Source of the DNA: Prolixibacteraceae bacterium
GTDB lineage: Bacteria; Bacteroidota; Bacteroidia; Bacteroidales; Prolixibacteraceae
Assembly: GCA_028282705.1 (NCBI GenBank)
Contig: JANQHI010000006.1
Location: 110,814 to 174,813, forward strand
Length of the DNA: 64,000 nucleotides
Direction of reading: 5' to 3'
Below are positions 44,866-53,649 of the stretch, one piece after another. A model generated the notes under the pieces. That model saw only the letters and a program-made list of their open reading frames with translations, had not been told where the DNA came from and made no database searches. Within the stretch, counting starts at the first letter, position 1, and every line of letters starts with the position of its first letter. The translations under genes and the position numbers were made by a program.

Positions 44866-45207
44866 TCATTTCCCGTATCTTGCAGCTCTTGAAAAAACCT
44901 CAGTTTTTTTCCTACATTGTACATTCCTTTGAACAAGCACATACCCCAATTCTTCCATAACAAACCTTGCCATGTGGCCAGTTGCCTTTTTTACAGAGTC
45001 ATCTTTTACTCCAACTCCAAATTGTTCAAGCAGTTTATCACCAACCCCTTCAAGTGCAGGATGACCCAATTGGGTTGTTAGCACCATTCTTTCTTTTGCT
45101 TGTTCAGAATTAAGGTAAGTCCAGATTTGTTGGCCTAATGTTGATTCAAAGATGTTTTTAAAATTTTTTGGGTCATAATCCATAGCATTCACTTTTACAG
45201 ATACCAT
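44866..45207 (-). CDS. Hypothetical protein downstream of integrase
   Basis: 113 residues from the ATG at 45207; the frame is open to 45249, but the upstream codons are less coding-like. It is soluble with mixed helices (FKNIFESTLGQQIWTYLN; SVKKATGHMARFVMEELGYVLVQ) and a basic C-terminus (QCRKKTEVFSRAARYGK). I recall similar unnamed proteins beside integrases but cannot name a family. It lies 100 bases past the integrase stop on the same strand. Confidence 0.5.
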   Translation of the reverse strand: MVSVKVNAMDYDPKNFKNIFESTLGQQIWTYLNSEQAKERMVLTTQLGHPALEGVGDKLLEQFGVGVKDDSVKKATGHMARFVMEELGYVLVQRNVQCRKKTEVFSRAARYGK

Positions 45208-45307
45208 AATTGAATGCTGTAAAATTACAGATAGTAAATTTAAAAACAATGGTATTCTATTTTTTATCCAAAACCACTTAAAATATAAGTGCCAGTTATA
45301 TGAAGAA

Positions 45308-46523
45308 CTAATACAAATCTCTTATTTTATCCATTTCTTCTGCAATGTACTTGTCCAAAATCCTTGCATATCTTTTTGTCATGTCAAGTGAGGAATGTCC
45401 AAGCATCTTTGAAACAGCTTCCATCGAGATGCCATTTGAAAGAGTTACCGTTGTGGCAAAGGTATGTCTGGCCACATGCGTAGTCAGTTTCATTTTTATG
45501 CCTGTCAACTCTGTTATCTCTTTAAGGTAAGCATTCATTTTTTGATTGGAAGGAACTGGAAGAAGAGTACCATTGATTTCACATTCAGGATCATCCTTGT
45601 ATTTATCAAGAATTTTCTGTGCAGCAGGTAAAACGGGTATGTTACTCCAATTCTTTGTTTTTTGGCGTTTTTTCCTGATGAAGACAGAACCCATCCACAT
45701 CAGTTCTAAAATCCTCTTGTTTTAGCTCTTTTACATCAATAAAAGCCAATCCTGTAAAGCAGCAGAATACAAATACATCCCTGATTTTTTCAAGCCGGGG
45801 GATTGAAAACCTTTTGCTTAAAAGCTTATCTAACTCAGCTTGTGATAAGAAAGGTTTATCTACTTCCTTATATTTGAAATTAGTGAGTTTAAAAGGGTCA
45901 TGTTCCATCCATCCCTTTTTCCTTGCTTCCCTGAGTATTTTACCAAGGTTGGTGATATATTTTATAACTGCATTATGCTGGCAAGTGGTGTTAGTTTTAA
46001 GCCAGAACTCATAATCAATCAGGAATTGATAGTTAACCTTACTTAGCTCAATGTCTCCTTCTTTGTAAACAACCCTTATGAAGTCTTTTACGTGTTTTAA
46101 TGAAGTTTTATGACGAGCAAGGGTTTTGGGTGCATATTGTGTTCCAACCAAGGCAGCCATTTTTTCATTGTGTTCTTCATAGGCTTCAACAACAAATTTG
46201 TGCTGTTTATTAATGCCTAACAATTCATTCTTAACTTGAACAGAAGTAGGTGAAATGTTTTGAAGCTCAAACTGCCTCATTATTTCATTAATATCTTCTT
46301 TCACCTTTTCAAGTGACCTGTTAAGCCTATATGCATGAACTGAATTCCCTTTTGCTTTGCCAGCAGCAGCTATCCAGATTTTTTCTGCAACACTTTTATT
46401 TAGTGTAAACTCACACCTTTTCCCTTTCAAAGTAAAACGACAATAAATTGGGCATTCACCATTTTGCAATTTCTTGGTTCTTTTGATAAAAAATAATACA
46501 CTTAGTTTTTCCATCACTTTCAC
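45308..46523 (-). pseudogene. CTnDOT-type tyrosine integrase, frameshifted
   Basis: Two overlapping frames make up one integrase. The first (46523-45642) holds the arm-binding domain (FFIKRTKKLQNGECPIYCRF), the core-binding domain and FCCFTGLAFIDVKEL. The second (ending at 45308) holds HVARHTFAT, LGHSSLDMTKRYARI with the nucleophile Tyr, and the C-terminus. Joining them needs removal of one base near 45684-45692, after which the line reads DVDG-SVFIRKKRQKTKNWSNIPVLP. The first catalytic Arg is replaced (TGLAF), as in IntDOT relatives. A mutation, a sequencing error or programmed frameshifting are all possible. It lies at the right end of the element, next to tRNA-Gln. Confidence 0.8.
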
Positions 46524-46608
46524 TCTTTCTCGTTAATACAAAGTTACTGTAGTTCAATCAGTTGCAAAAATGCAAAGTGCTGAATACCAGTGAAAAAGAA
46601 TGAAAATC

Positions 46609-46677
46609 GGTGGACATGGGAAAAGTGGTGTTATGTCCACCTCTATCTCCACCTATTTTGCTTCTTCGAGGTGGACT
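46609..46677. promoter_or_regulatory. GTGGACAT inverted repeat and extra half-sites upstream of integrase
   Basis: GGTGGACAT (46609-46617) and ATGTCCACC (46633-46641) are an exact inverted repeat. AGGTGGACT (46669-46677) and CTCCACCT (46647-46654) add partial copies. Clustered short repeats between an integrase gene and its attachment core are typical arm-type binding sites for the integrase or excisionase. Confidence 0.5.
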
Positions 46678-46718
46678 TGATTGCTTTTGTTTGCAGAATG
46701 GCAAAATGCTATTGCCCT

Positions 46719-46752
46719 AAAAAACAAAAGCTTGCAGTATTTTGCAAGCTTT
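46719..46752 (-). terminator. Element-borne terminator for tRNA-Gln
   Basis: AAAGCTTGCA (46727-46736) and TGCAAGCTTT (46743-46752) pair perfectly over ten bases. On the minus strand the hairpin is followed by a T-rich run (TTTTGTTTTTT). It lies inside the element, immediately downstream of the tRNA 3' end, and so replaces the terminator that the insertion displaced to 24576-24603. Confidence 0.75.
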
Positions 46753-46755
46753 CTT

Positions 46756-46768
46756 GTTGACCCGCCAG
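46756..46768. repeat. Right attachment site (tRNA-Gln 3' end)
   Basis: GTTGACCCGCCAG is identical to 24613-24625. It covers the acceptor 3' strand and part of the T stem of tRNA-Gln, so recombination here leaves the tRNA intact. Confidence 0.75.
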
Positions 46769-46829
46769 GGCTCGAACCTGGACTCTTCTGAACCAAAATC
46801 AGACGTGTTGCCAATTACACCACGGGTCA
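46757..46829 (-). tRNA. tRNA-Gln (TTG)
   Basis: A 73-base cloverleaf on the minus strand. Acceptor TGACCCG pairs with CGGGTCA, and the anticodon stem TCTGA/TCAGA surrounds TTTTGGT, giving anticodon TTG. The T arm is CCAGG-TTCGAGC-CCTGG and the discriminator is A. No CCA is encoded. Its 3' end is the attachment site of the element. Confidence 0.95.
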
Positions 46830-46860
46830 GTCCTTTAGTGCCTTTTCGTTAAAGACGCTG

Positions 46861-46889
46861 CAAAAATATAAAAATTTTCTTTTTAGCAA
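46861..46889 (-). promoter_or_regulatory. Promoter of tRNA-Gln
   Basis: On the minus strand, TTG (46887-46889) and TATTTTTG (46861-46868) are separated by 18 bases, matching the Bacteroidota -33/-7 pattern. The tRNA starts 32 bases downstream of the -7 element. Confidence 0.65.
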
Positions 46890-47050
46890 CATCCCATAAA
46901 TATTTTTTCGCTTTTAATACAGTATATTTGCCAAAACACCAATTAATGGAGTAGCCTAATTAGAAAATTTGTTTTCATAAATTATACTTTAGGAAAGCTT
47001 TATTATTGTATTATTGTGGAATAAATTATCAATTTTAAAATTATAGCCTG

Positions 47051-50000
47051 GTGAGACACAATCAATTAATTAATAATATCTTTGGGTGGGCAGTTTTTGC
47101 CACTTCAGCTATTGTATATTTTTTAACCATTGAACCTACAGTTAGTTGGTGGGATTGTGGTGAGTTTATTACCAGTGCTTATAAGCTTGAAGTAGGACAT
47201 CCTCCTGGTGCACCTTTTTTTATGCTTCTTGGACGTTTCTTTTCCTTATTTGCACCTGATACTTCAAAGGTAGCTGTAATGGTTAATTCTTTATCAGCAA
47301 CAGCCAGTGCTGCAACAGTAATGTTCCTTTTCTGGACAATTACACATTTAACCAGGAAATTAATAAAAAGCGAGGTGCTTTCTGTTTCAGAACAAATTAT
47401 CGTATATGGAAGTGGATTAGTGGGGGCATTGGCATATGCTTTTACTGACTCATTTTGGTTCTCAGCTGTTGAAAGTGAAGTGTATGCCTTATCATCATTA
47501 TTTACTGCCGTTGTTTTCTGGGCTATTTTAAAATGGGAGAATGTAGCTGATAAACCTTATGCTAACAGGTGGTTGGTGCTTATAGCTTACTTGGTTGGCT
47601 TGTCAATTGGTGTGCACCTCCTTAACCTGTTGGCAATTCCAGCCATAGTATTTGTCTATTATTTCAGGAAATATAAGGTAACCCTAAAAGGTATAATTTG
47701 GGCAGCTATTGTTGCAATTGGTATTTTGGGAGGTATACAATATGTAATTATCCCTGGTGTAGCAAAAGTAGCTTTTGGGTTTGATTACTTTTTTGTGAAT
47801 ACTATTGGGCTGCCTTTTAACTCAGGAGTTGTAATAATGATACTTGTTTTGGTGGCAGCTTCAGTTATTGGGGTGAGTTATACTCAAAAAAGGGGGATGG
47901 CTCTTTGGAATACTGTTATGGTCTCGGTTATAGCCATCCTTATAGGCTATTCAACATTTGGGATAATACTGATCCGCTCATCAGCAAACCCACCTATGAA
48001 CCAAAACCATCCTGACAATGCATATAATTTATTGTACTACTTAAATCGCGAACAATATGGTGACCGCCCATTATTTTATGGGCAGTACTATAATGCACCT
48101 TCATTGGGAGTTGTGGGAGAAGATGCAATATACAATAAGGTGGATGGAAAATATAAGAAAACCAGCACTACACCAAAATCTGAAAAATTCAACCCTAAAT
48201 TCATGACTGTATTCCCCAGGATGTACAGCAATAAATCAGAACATATAAAGGTCTATAAAGACTGGGGAAAAATTAAAGGACGCAAAGTAAGGGTAAGAGA
48301 CAGGAATGAAACAAAGACACTTGTTAAACCAAAATTTATAGAGAATATAAGGTTCTTTTTAAATTACCAGGTTGGGCATATGTATATGCGCTACTTTATG
48401 TGGAATTTTGCTGGTCGGCAAAATGATACCCAGGGGCATGGAAGCTTCAGCAATGGGAACTGGATTTCAGGGATAAACTTTTTAGATGAATCCAAGGTTG
48501 GTCCTGATGATATATTGCCTGAGCATAAGAAAAATAGCCCTTCAAAGAATAAATATTATCTATTGCCACTTCTTTTTGGTTTAGTTGGGCTTTTTTATCA
48601 GTATAGGCACGGATTGACAGGGAGGAAAGATTTTACTATAACCATGTTGTTGTTCTTCTTTACAGGAATAGCCATAGTAATTTATCTGAACCAAAACCCA
48701 ATACAACCACGTGAAAGGGATTATGCATATGCAGGGTCATTTTATGCATTTGCCATTTGGATAGGATTAGCAGTACCTGCATTTTATTCAGTATTGAAAA
48801 AATATGCAAAAGGACCTGTTGTTGCAGGTGCTATTACATTAATTTCACTGGTGCTGGTGCCAGGTATCCTGATCTCTGAAAATTATGATGACCATGATCG
48901 TTCAGGTAGGTATATGGCAAGGGATTATGCAATAAACTATCTTGAATCATGTGCCCCCAATGCCCTTCTGTTTACCTATGGTGATAATGATACATTCCCA
49001 CTTTGGTATGTACAGGAGGTAGAAGGTGTGCGCCCTGATGTAAGGATCATTAACCTTAGCTATATGGGTATGGACTGGTATATTGACCAGCAAAATTGGG
49101 CTCAGAATGAGTGTGCCCCAATCCCATTTTCATTTACAAGGGATAAATATTACCTGGGTGTTAGGGATATAGTTTTTTTACAGGATAGGATTAAAGAACC
49201 CATTGAACTAAAACAAGCCATGGAAGTCCTTGGCAGTGAAGATATAAGGTCAAAGGTTAAAGTAACCAGTGGGAGAATGATGGATTTTATCCCTTCTAAA
49301 AAGTTTTATATTAATGTGGATAAGGAAAAAGTACTGGCATCAGGTACAGTTAAACAAGAGGATGCAGCACTTATCAATAGCAGGATTGATTTCAGCATTA
49401 ATAAAGGTGTATTAACACAAAGTGAATGGGCACTGCTTAACATTGTGGCTGCTAATGAGTGGGAGCGCCCAATTTATATTGACCACAGCCTTTTATACAC
49501 TAATCAGGTACATTTTCTTGAATACCTCCAGTTTGAAGGGTTAGCTTACAGGTTTGTCCCAATCAAAACTGCACGAAGAGGATCTTTTTATGGTAGGATT
49601 GATAGTGATATCCTGTACGAGAATGTTATGAATAAATTTACATGGGGCAATGTAAATGACCCTGATATTTTTATTGACGAATATAATGAAAAGGAAGTAA
49701 GGATAATACAAGGAAGGTATATGTTTGCAAGGTTGGCTGACAAATTAAATAAAGAGGGCAAAAAAGATAAGGCATTGGAGGTGGTTGATAGGATGTTTGA
49801 AATTTTCCCTAACAACAAAATGCCACTTGGTTTTGACTCTTTGCCTGCAGTTGAACAATATTATAAAGCTGGAGCCAATGAAAAAGGAGACCAATATTTA
49901 AGGGTTTTGGCTGAAAATAGTTTTGAAAATGTAGATTATTATATAAACTTGCCTGGGAAATTTGCATCTGCTGTAAAAGGTGACCTTGACAGGGAATTGG

Positions 50001-50119
50001 CACAATTAAGAAATGTTGTGGCAATTGCAAAAAGATATAGCCCTGAAGAGCTTCATAAAGAATTGGACGGAAAAGTAAAAGCTTTGATTGAAAAGCTAAC
50101 TGCTAAATCAAAAGGTTAA
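47051..50119 (+). CDS. DUF2723/GT117-type multi-pass membrane protein
   Basis: A 1022-residue protein starting at a GTG. The N-terminal half has about a dozen membrane helices and the DUF2723 signature (TIEPTVSWWDCGEFITSAYKL with the catalytic-type Asp-Cys-Gly-Glu, then VGHPPGAPFF). A large extracytoplasmic region follows (about 300-500), then QNPIQPRERDYAYAGSFYAF, and a C-terminal soluble part (about 600-1022) with TPR-like helices. The family is the GT117, PMT-like glycosyltransferase group of Bacteroidota. The sugar donor and target are unknown. The convergent HEAT-like gene overlaps the stop by 4 bases. Confidence 0.85.
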   Translation: MRHNQLINNIFGWAVFATSAIVYFLTIEPTVSWWDCGEFITSAYKLEVGHPPGAPFFMLLGRFFSLFAPDTSKVAVMVNSLSATASAATVMFLFWTITHLTRKLIKSEVLSVSEQIIVYGSGLVGALAYAFTDSFWFSAVESEVYALSSLFTAVVFWAILKWENVADKPYANRWLVLIAYLVGLSIGVHLLNLLAIPAIVFVYYFRKYKVTLKGIIWAAIVAIGILGGIQYVIIPGVAKVAFGFDYFFVNTIGLPFNSGVVIMILVLVAASVIGVSYTQKRGMALWNTVMVSVIAILIGYSTFGIILIRSSANPPMNQNHPDNAYNLLYYLNREQYGDRPLFYGQYYNAPSLGVVGEDAIYNKVDGKYKKTSTTPKSEKFNPKFMTVFPRMYSNKSEHIKVYKDWGKIKGRKVRVRDRNETKTLVKPKFIENIRFFLNYQVGHMYMRYFMWNFAGRQNDTQGHGSFSNGNWISGINFLDESKVGPDDILPEHKKNSPSKNKYYLLPLLFGLVGLFYQYRHGLTGRKDFTITMLLFFFTGIAIVIYLNQNPIQPRERDYAYAGSFYAFAIWIGLAVPAFYSVLKKYAKGPVVAGAITLISLVLVPGILISENYDDHDRSGRYMARDYAINYLESCAPNALLFTYGDNDTFPLWYVQEVEGVRPDVRIINLSYMGMDWYIDQQNWAQNECAPIPFSFTRDKYYLGVRDIVFLQDRIKEPIELKQAMEVLGSEDIRSKVKVTSGRMMDFIPSKKFYINVDKEKVLASGTVKQEDAALINSRIDFSINKGVLTQSEWALLNIVAANEWERPIYIDHSLLYTNQVHFLEYLQFEGLAYRFVPIKTARRGSFYGRIDSDILYENVMNKFTWGNVNDPDIFIDEYNEKEVRIIQGRYMFARLADKLNKEGKKDKALEVVDRMFEIFPNNKMPLGFDSLPAVEQYYKAGANEKGDQYLRVLAENSFENVDYYINLPGKFASAVKGDLDRELAQLRNVVAIAKRYSPEELHKELDGKVKALIEKLTAKSKG

Positions 50120-50634
50120 AGCTTATTGAGTTTTTGTAAAATTTTCTTTCCCCTTGCAACAATGCCAGGTGTTGGGTGGTAAGTTATTTCGTGTTCAAGG
50201 ATGAGGATCAATTCATTCCTAAACTCAGGCTCTTTTAATGAAATGTTGTATAATACTTGCATGGCATGTGCCTTTATTGCAATGGGTTCTTTGGCTGAAG
50301 TAAGGGAAGAAATACAATAATCAACCAGGAAACCATGGTATTTGGGGTTTACTTCATGCAGGCTGATAAGTTTAAGGAAATGCCTTTTTTTGCCTTGCAA
50401 CTCCTGGGTTTTTAAATTGTCAACAATCTGTTCAAGGTAAGGCTTGATCAGTTCAGGGCTTTTCTGATGTACTTTATCAACCAGCCAGGCTGCACGCCAG
50501 GTAACATGACTGTTATCATTCAAAGCCAAGTCCATCAGAATATTCAGGGCTTCATCATTTGATTTTACTTCCCTGATAAAATAATCCATGTTTTCCCATG
50601 ATTCTAATGCCTGAAATATTTGTTCTTTGTCCAT
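50116..50634 (-). CDS. HEAT-like repeat protein, hypothetical
   Basis: 172 residues from the ATG at 50634; a TTG at 50658 is less likely. The sequence is a series of amphipathic helix pairs (SHVTWRAAWLVDKV, KRHFLKLISLHEV, PIAIKAHAMQVLYNIS) typical of HEAT/ARM repeats and has no catalytic motif. It probably binds a protein partner. It is divergent from the Nudix gene (56 bases) and convergent with the GT117 gene. Confidence 0.65.
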   Translation of the reverse strand: MDKEQIFQALESWENMDYFIREVKSNDEALNILMDLALNDNSHVTWRAAWLVDKVHQKSPELIKPYLEQIVDNLKTQELQGKKRHFLKLISLHEVNPKYHGFLVDYCISSLTSAKEPIAIKAHAMQVLYNISLKEPEFRNELILILEHEITYHPTPGIVARGKKILQKLNKL

Positions 50635-50689
50635 CTTATTGAAAACACTATATTGCAATAAAATTAATCAATTACCTCATATTTGAAAG

Positions 50690-51106
50690 ATGGTTAAAGT
50701 TGTTTGTGCTATAATTATTGATGGAAATAAAATATTGGTAGCCCAGCATGGTAACCATCCACACCATCCTTACAAATGGGAATTTCCTGGAGGGAAGGTT
50801 GAAAAAGGTGAAAGCCCTGAAGGTTCACTGCAAAGAGAGATAAAAGAGGAACTCAATATTGAAATATCAATTCAAGCCAAACTAAACCCAGTTGTATTTA
50901 ACTATGGAGTTAAAATTATAGAACTGATCCCTTTTGTCTGCTACCCCCAAAAAGGGGATATCCAATTAAATGAGCACATTGATTTTGCTTGGGTTACTAT
51001 GGAAAGATTATTTAATCTAGACCTTACAGAAGCTGACAAAGAGCTTGTTCAAATGAAAAAAAATAAGGAAACATTATTTGATTATGCCAGGAAAAAGCTG
51101 GACTAA
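50690..51106 (+). CDS. Nudix hydrolase, MutT-like (deoxy)nucleoside triphosphate pyrophosphohydrolase
   Basis: A 138-residue protein with the full Nudix box GGKVEKGESPEGSLQREIKEEL (Gx5Ex7REUxEExGU pattern, residues about 35-57) and the KWEFPGG lead-in seen in MutT-like sanitising enzymes. It probably removes oxidised or modified nucleotides. A CATATTTG element ends about 5 bases before the ATG, close to the -7 consensus, so the mRNA may be almost leaderless. Its 3' end overlaps the convergent membrane-protein gene by 33 bases. Confidence 0.87.
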   Translation: MVKVVCAIIIDGNKILVAQHGNHPHHPYKWEFPGGKVEKGESPEGSLQREIKEELNIEISIQAKLNPVVFNYGVKIIELIPFVCYPQKGDIQLNEHIDFAWVTMERLFNLDLTEADKELVQMKKNKETLFDYARKKLD

Positions 51107-51577
51107 TGAAGTTAATACAACTGCCCAACCCACAATGGATACAATCATATAAGTAACAATATACTTCCTTCCTGAATAATATTTATTGGCCAGGAATGCA
51201 CCCAATGGTATAGTCAGTAAAACAGGAGTGGCTACAACTATTCCCCACAAGCCATAACTTTTGCGGATGTTTACAATAAAACGTGATTTCTTTGTAAAAA
51301 CCTTTGATGACCTCCTCTTTTCCCTTTTCTTACAAAAAGATTGATATTTGGCTTTTATAATGGGAGGAACCAGCTTGCACATTGCAGGCCATAATGCCTT
51401 GAAACCTTTAATAGCCCATCCACTTAAATAATAGAAAAATAAAAATCCTCCTACCCCTCCTATCAACACTGCTATGAGTGCCTGTTCATAAGTTAGCCCA
51501 ATCAGCCTGGCATAAGGAATGGTGATTAAATACTTTACAGAGGCAAGCAGTATGACATGTAATATCTTAAGTGCCAT
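51074..51577 (-). CDS. Membrane protein of unknown function (SNARE-associated/DedA-like topology)
   Basis: A 167-residue protein with about four membrane segments: ILHVILLASVKYLITIPYARLIGL, ALIAVLIGGVGGFLFFYYLSGW, GLWGIVVATPVLLTIPLGAFLA and IVTYMIVSIVGWAVVLTSLVQLF. A basic loop (KKREKRRSSKVFTKKSRF) lies between the second and third. No family name is certain. The convergent Nudix gene overlaps it by 33 bases. Confidence 0.65.
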   Translation of the reverse strand: MALKILHVILLASVKYLITIPYARLIGLTYEQALIAVLIGGVGGFLFFYYLSGWAIKGFKALWPAMCKLVPPIIKAKYQSFCKKREKRRSSKVFTKKSRFIVNIRKSYGLWGIVVATPVLLTIPLGAFLANKYYSGRKYIVTYMIVSIVGWAVVLTSLVQLFPGIIK

Positions 51578-51765
51578 TGTTCTCGTGTTTTCATTGCATG
51601 ATTGTAAAACGAATATAGGGAAGAAATGTTTCTGAAAACTGGTTGAATTTTGGATACTTTAATAATTTTTAACAAAAAGATAAGAAGATATTAAATTCTT
51701 CCTAGGGATGTATATCTTTTTATTTAATAATATTTCAATTTTCAAGGTGAGCCAGTACCACCTGG

Positions 51766-51783
51766 CCACGATAGCTATCGTGG
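51766..51783. repeat. Perfect 18-bp palindrome
   Basis: CCACGAT-AGCT-ATCGTGG is a perfect palindrome, flanked by CCTGG and CCAGG so that a longer hairpin can form. It lies in the 218-base gap upstream of the membrane-protein gene at 51577. CGATAGCTATCG cores recur as intergenic repeats in Bacteroidota, as I recall, so this may be a dispersed repeat. Confidence 0.6.
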
Positions 51784-51795
51784 GAACCAGGGACA

Positions 51796-52086
51796 TTAAC
51801 TGCTATATTTACCCAATAATTTTTCGGCAATTTCAGGGTATTTAACCAAGTTATTATAATAGCTTCTATTCCTCATATTTTTGATATGTTTTTCAATCAG
51901 AATAGCTTGTTTTTTTGAGTCGCATTCAAGTTTCCAAAAAAGCTCCCAGCCATTGGCAATTTTGGTGCTAGATGATTTATAGTATCCTGTATTATGCTTC
52001 CCTAGCCTTTCTTCAGGTTTTACAGATATGCCTATATAATACCTGTTTGCAGATTTACTATGCAGGAAATAAACAAAATGTTTCAT
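51796..52086 (-). CDS. GIY-YIG endonuclease-domain protein
   Basis: 96 residues from the ATG at 52086; an upstream TTG is less likely. The N-terminus FVYFLHSKSANRYYIGIS is the GIY-YIG core, followed by RLGKHNTGYY with the conserved His/Asn region and a basic helix with the Glu metal ligand (LIEKHIKNM). This is the single-domain UPF0213-type protein common in Bacteroidota, with nuclease activity inferred only. It lies 47 bases downstream of the tRNA-Phe 3' end on the same strand. Confidence 0.85.
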   Translation of the reverse strand: MKHFVYFLHSKSANRYYIGISVKPEERLGKHNTGYYKSSSTKIANGWELFWKLECDSKKQAILIEKHIKNMRNRSYYNNLVKYPEIAEKLLGKYSS

Positions 52087-52133
52087 GTGCAAAAACAAAA
52101 AAAGGGAAAGATTTCCATCTTCCCCTCTTTAAG

Positions 52134-52206
<73 letters not shown>

Positions 52207-52224
52207 CTCTTTATTTTGGTGTGA

Positions 52225-52254
52225 CAAAAGTAAATAATTTTTTAAAACCACAAA
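52225..52254 (-). promoter_or_regulatory. Promoter of tRNA-Phe
   Basis: On the minus strand, TTTG (52251-52254) and TACTTTTG (52225-52232) lie 18 bases apart, a close match to the Bacteroidota -33/-7 promoter, 19 bases before the tRNA. Confidence 0.7.
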
Positions 52255-52387
52255 GAAGAAATCTACACATCCTTAAAAAATTTTATTCTTTCTAAATAAA
52301 AACATTACCAGGGCAGCAAATAGGGCATTGAAGCTGCCTTCAAATAAATAAATTTCAGTAGTAATAACTGTAAACCACAACTTTTCC

Positions 52388-52395
52388 TACATTTG
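52388..52395 (+). promoter_or_regulatory. Bacteroidota -7 element of M16 peptidase gene
   Basis: TACATTTG matches TAnnTTTG and lies 23 bases before the ATG at 52419. Confidence 0.55.
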
Positions 52396-52418
52396 CGTTC
52401 TGAATAGATTAGAATTGG

Positions 52419-53648
52419 ATGACAAATTCATCATTTAAAATACATGAACTCCAAAATGGCATTCGCCTGATCCATAAGGAAGTACAGTCAAACCTGGGGC
52501 ATCTGGGGGTTTTGGTCAATACAGGTTCAAGAGATGAACAGGAAGAAGAGCATGGTATTGCACATTTCATTGAACATTCTGTATTTAAAGGCACTCAAAA
52601 AAGGAAAGCTTACCATGTGTTAAGCAGGATTGAAGATGTTGGGGGAGAACTGAATGCCTATACAACCAAAGAGGAAACAGCCATTTTTGCAACTTTCCTT
52701 CATGAATACTATGAGCGGGCAACCGACCTACTGCATGATATCCTGTTTAACAGTGTTTTTCCTGAAAAGGAATTAAACCTGGAAAAAGAGGTAATTATGG
52801 AGGAAATCAATTCATATAAAGATTCACCATCAGAACTGATTTTTGATGAATTTGAGGAGTTGATTTTTGATGGACACCCCATTGCTCGGAATATTTTAGG
52901 CACTCCTGAAAGGTTAAAGGCATTCAAAAGAAAAGATATTTTCAGATTTATAAAAGCAAACTACCATACTGACCAGATGGTGATTAGTTCAGTGGGTAAT
53001 ATCCCTTTTGATAAGCTGGTTCAACTAGTTGAAAAGTATTTTGGGGAAGAACTCCCAAGGACCAGGGAAACCAAAAGGGAGAAATTTGATAAATACATTT
53101 CTGGGATAAAGGTTGAAAATAAAGATACTTTCCAGGCACATTGTGTGATGGGGAATTTGGGGTTTGACAGCCTTCACCCTTCAAGGACAGCATTGGTACT
53201 ATTGAATAGTTTGCTGGGAGGTCATTCAATGAATTCAAGGCTGAACCTGGCTTTGCGTGAGCGCAAGGGTATTGCTTACAATGTGGAATCAAACTATACT
53301 CCTTATTCTGACACAGGCTTGTTTAGTGTTTATTTTGGCACAGATAAGGAAAACCTTGACAAAGCACTTTCAATTGTCAATAAGGAATTTGAGAAGATTA
53401 AAAAGAATAAACTGGGTCCAGTGCAATTGCTTAAAGCTAAAAAGCAATTAATTGGGCAATTGGCAATTTCAGTTGAAAACCTGGAAGAGTTGATGCTTAC
53501 CATTGGGAAAAGTTATTTATTATATGGTAAAGTAGACCCAATGGTTAAAGTTTTTGAGAAGATAGAAGAAATTACTGCCAGCCAGGTTTTAGAGGTGGCA
53601 AATATTGTCCTTGATGAACCCCAAATGAGCCGTCTGATATTCAGGTAA
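52419..53648 (+). CDS. M16 family zinc metallopeptidase
   Basis: A 409-residue insulinase-like peptidase. The inverted zinc motif HxxEH is in IAHFIEHSVFKG (about residue 49), and the third ligand Glu is in EKEVIMEEINSYKDSP about 76 residues later. The C-terminal half is the inactive M16 repeat, with RERKGIAYNVESNYTPYSD. The length fits the bacterial processing-peptidase-like group. The O-methyltransferase gene starts one base after the stop, so the two are coupled. Confidence 0.92.
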   Translation: MTNSSFKIHELQNGIRLIHKEVQSNLGHLGVLVNTGSRDEQEEEHGIAHFIEHSVFKGTQKRKAYHVLSRIEDVGGELNAYTTKEETAIFATFLHEYYERATDLLHDILFNSVFPEKELNLEKEVIMEEINSYKDSPSELIFDEFEELIFDGHPIARNILGTPERLKAFKRKDIFRFIKANYHTDQMVISSVGNIPFDKLVQLVEKYFGEELPRTRETKREKFDKYISGIKVENKDTFQAHCVMGNLGFDSLHPSRTALVLLNSLLGGHSMNSRLNLALRERKGIAYNVESNYTPYSDTGLFSVYFGTDKENLDKALSIVNKEFEKIKKNKLGPVQLLKAKKQLIGQLAISVENLEELMLTIGKSYLLYGKVDPMVKVFEKIEEITASQVLEVANIVLDEPQMSRLIFR

Positions 53649-53649
53649 A

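Larger units (their letters stand above)
24613..46768. mobile_element. Integrative element in tRNA-Gln(TTG), about 22.2 kb
   Basis: The borders are a 13-bp direct repeat of the tRNA-Gln 3' end. A CTnDOT-type tyrosine integrase (45308-46523, frameshifted) lies next to the tRNA at the right end. At the left lies a replication module (HTH protein, SF3-like helicase, BT4734-like primase) resembling NBU-type mobilizable elements. Accessory genes fill the centre and right. I found no relaxase, coupling protein or conjugation gene. The cargo is more AT-rich than the host and uses few AGG arginine codons, unlike flanking genes. Confidence 0.8.
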
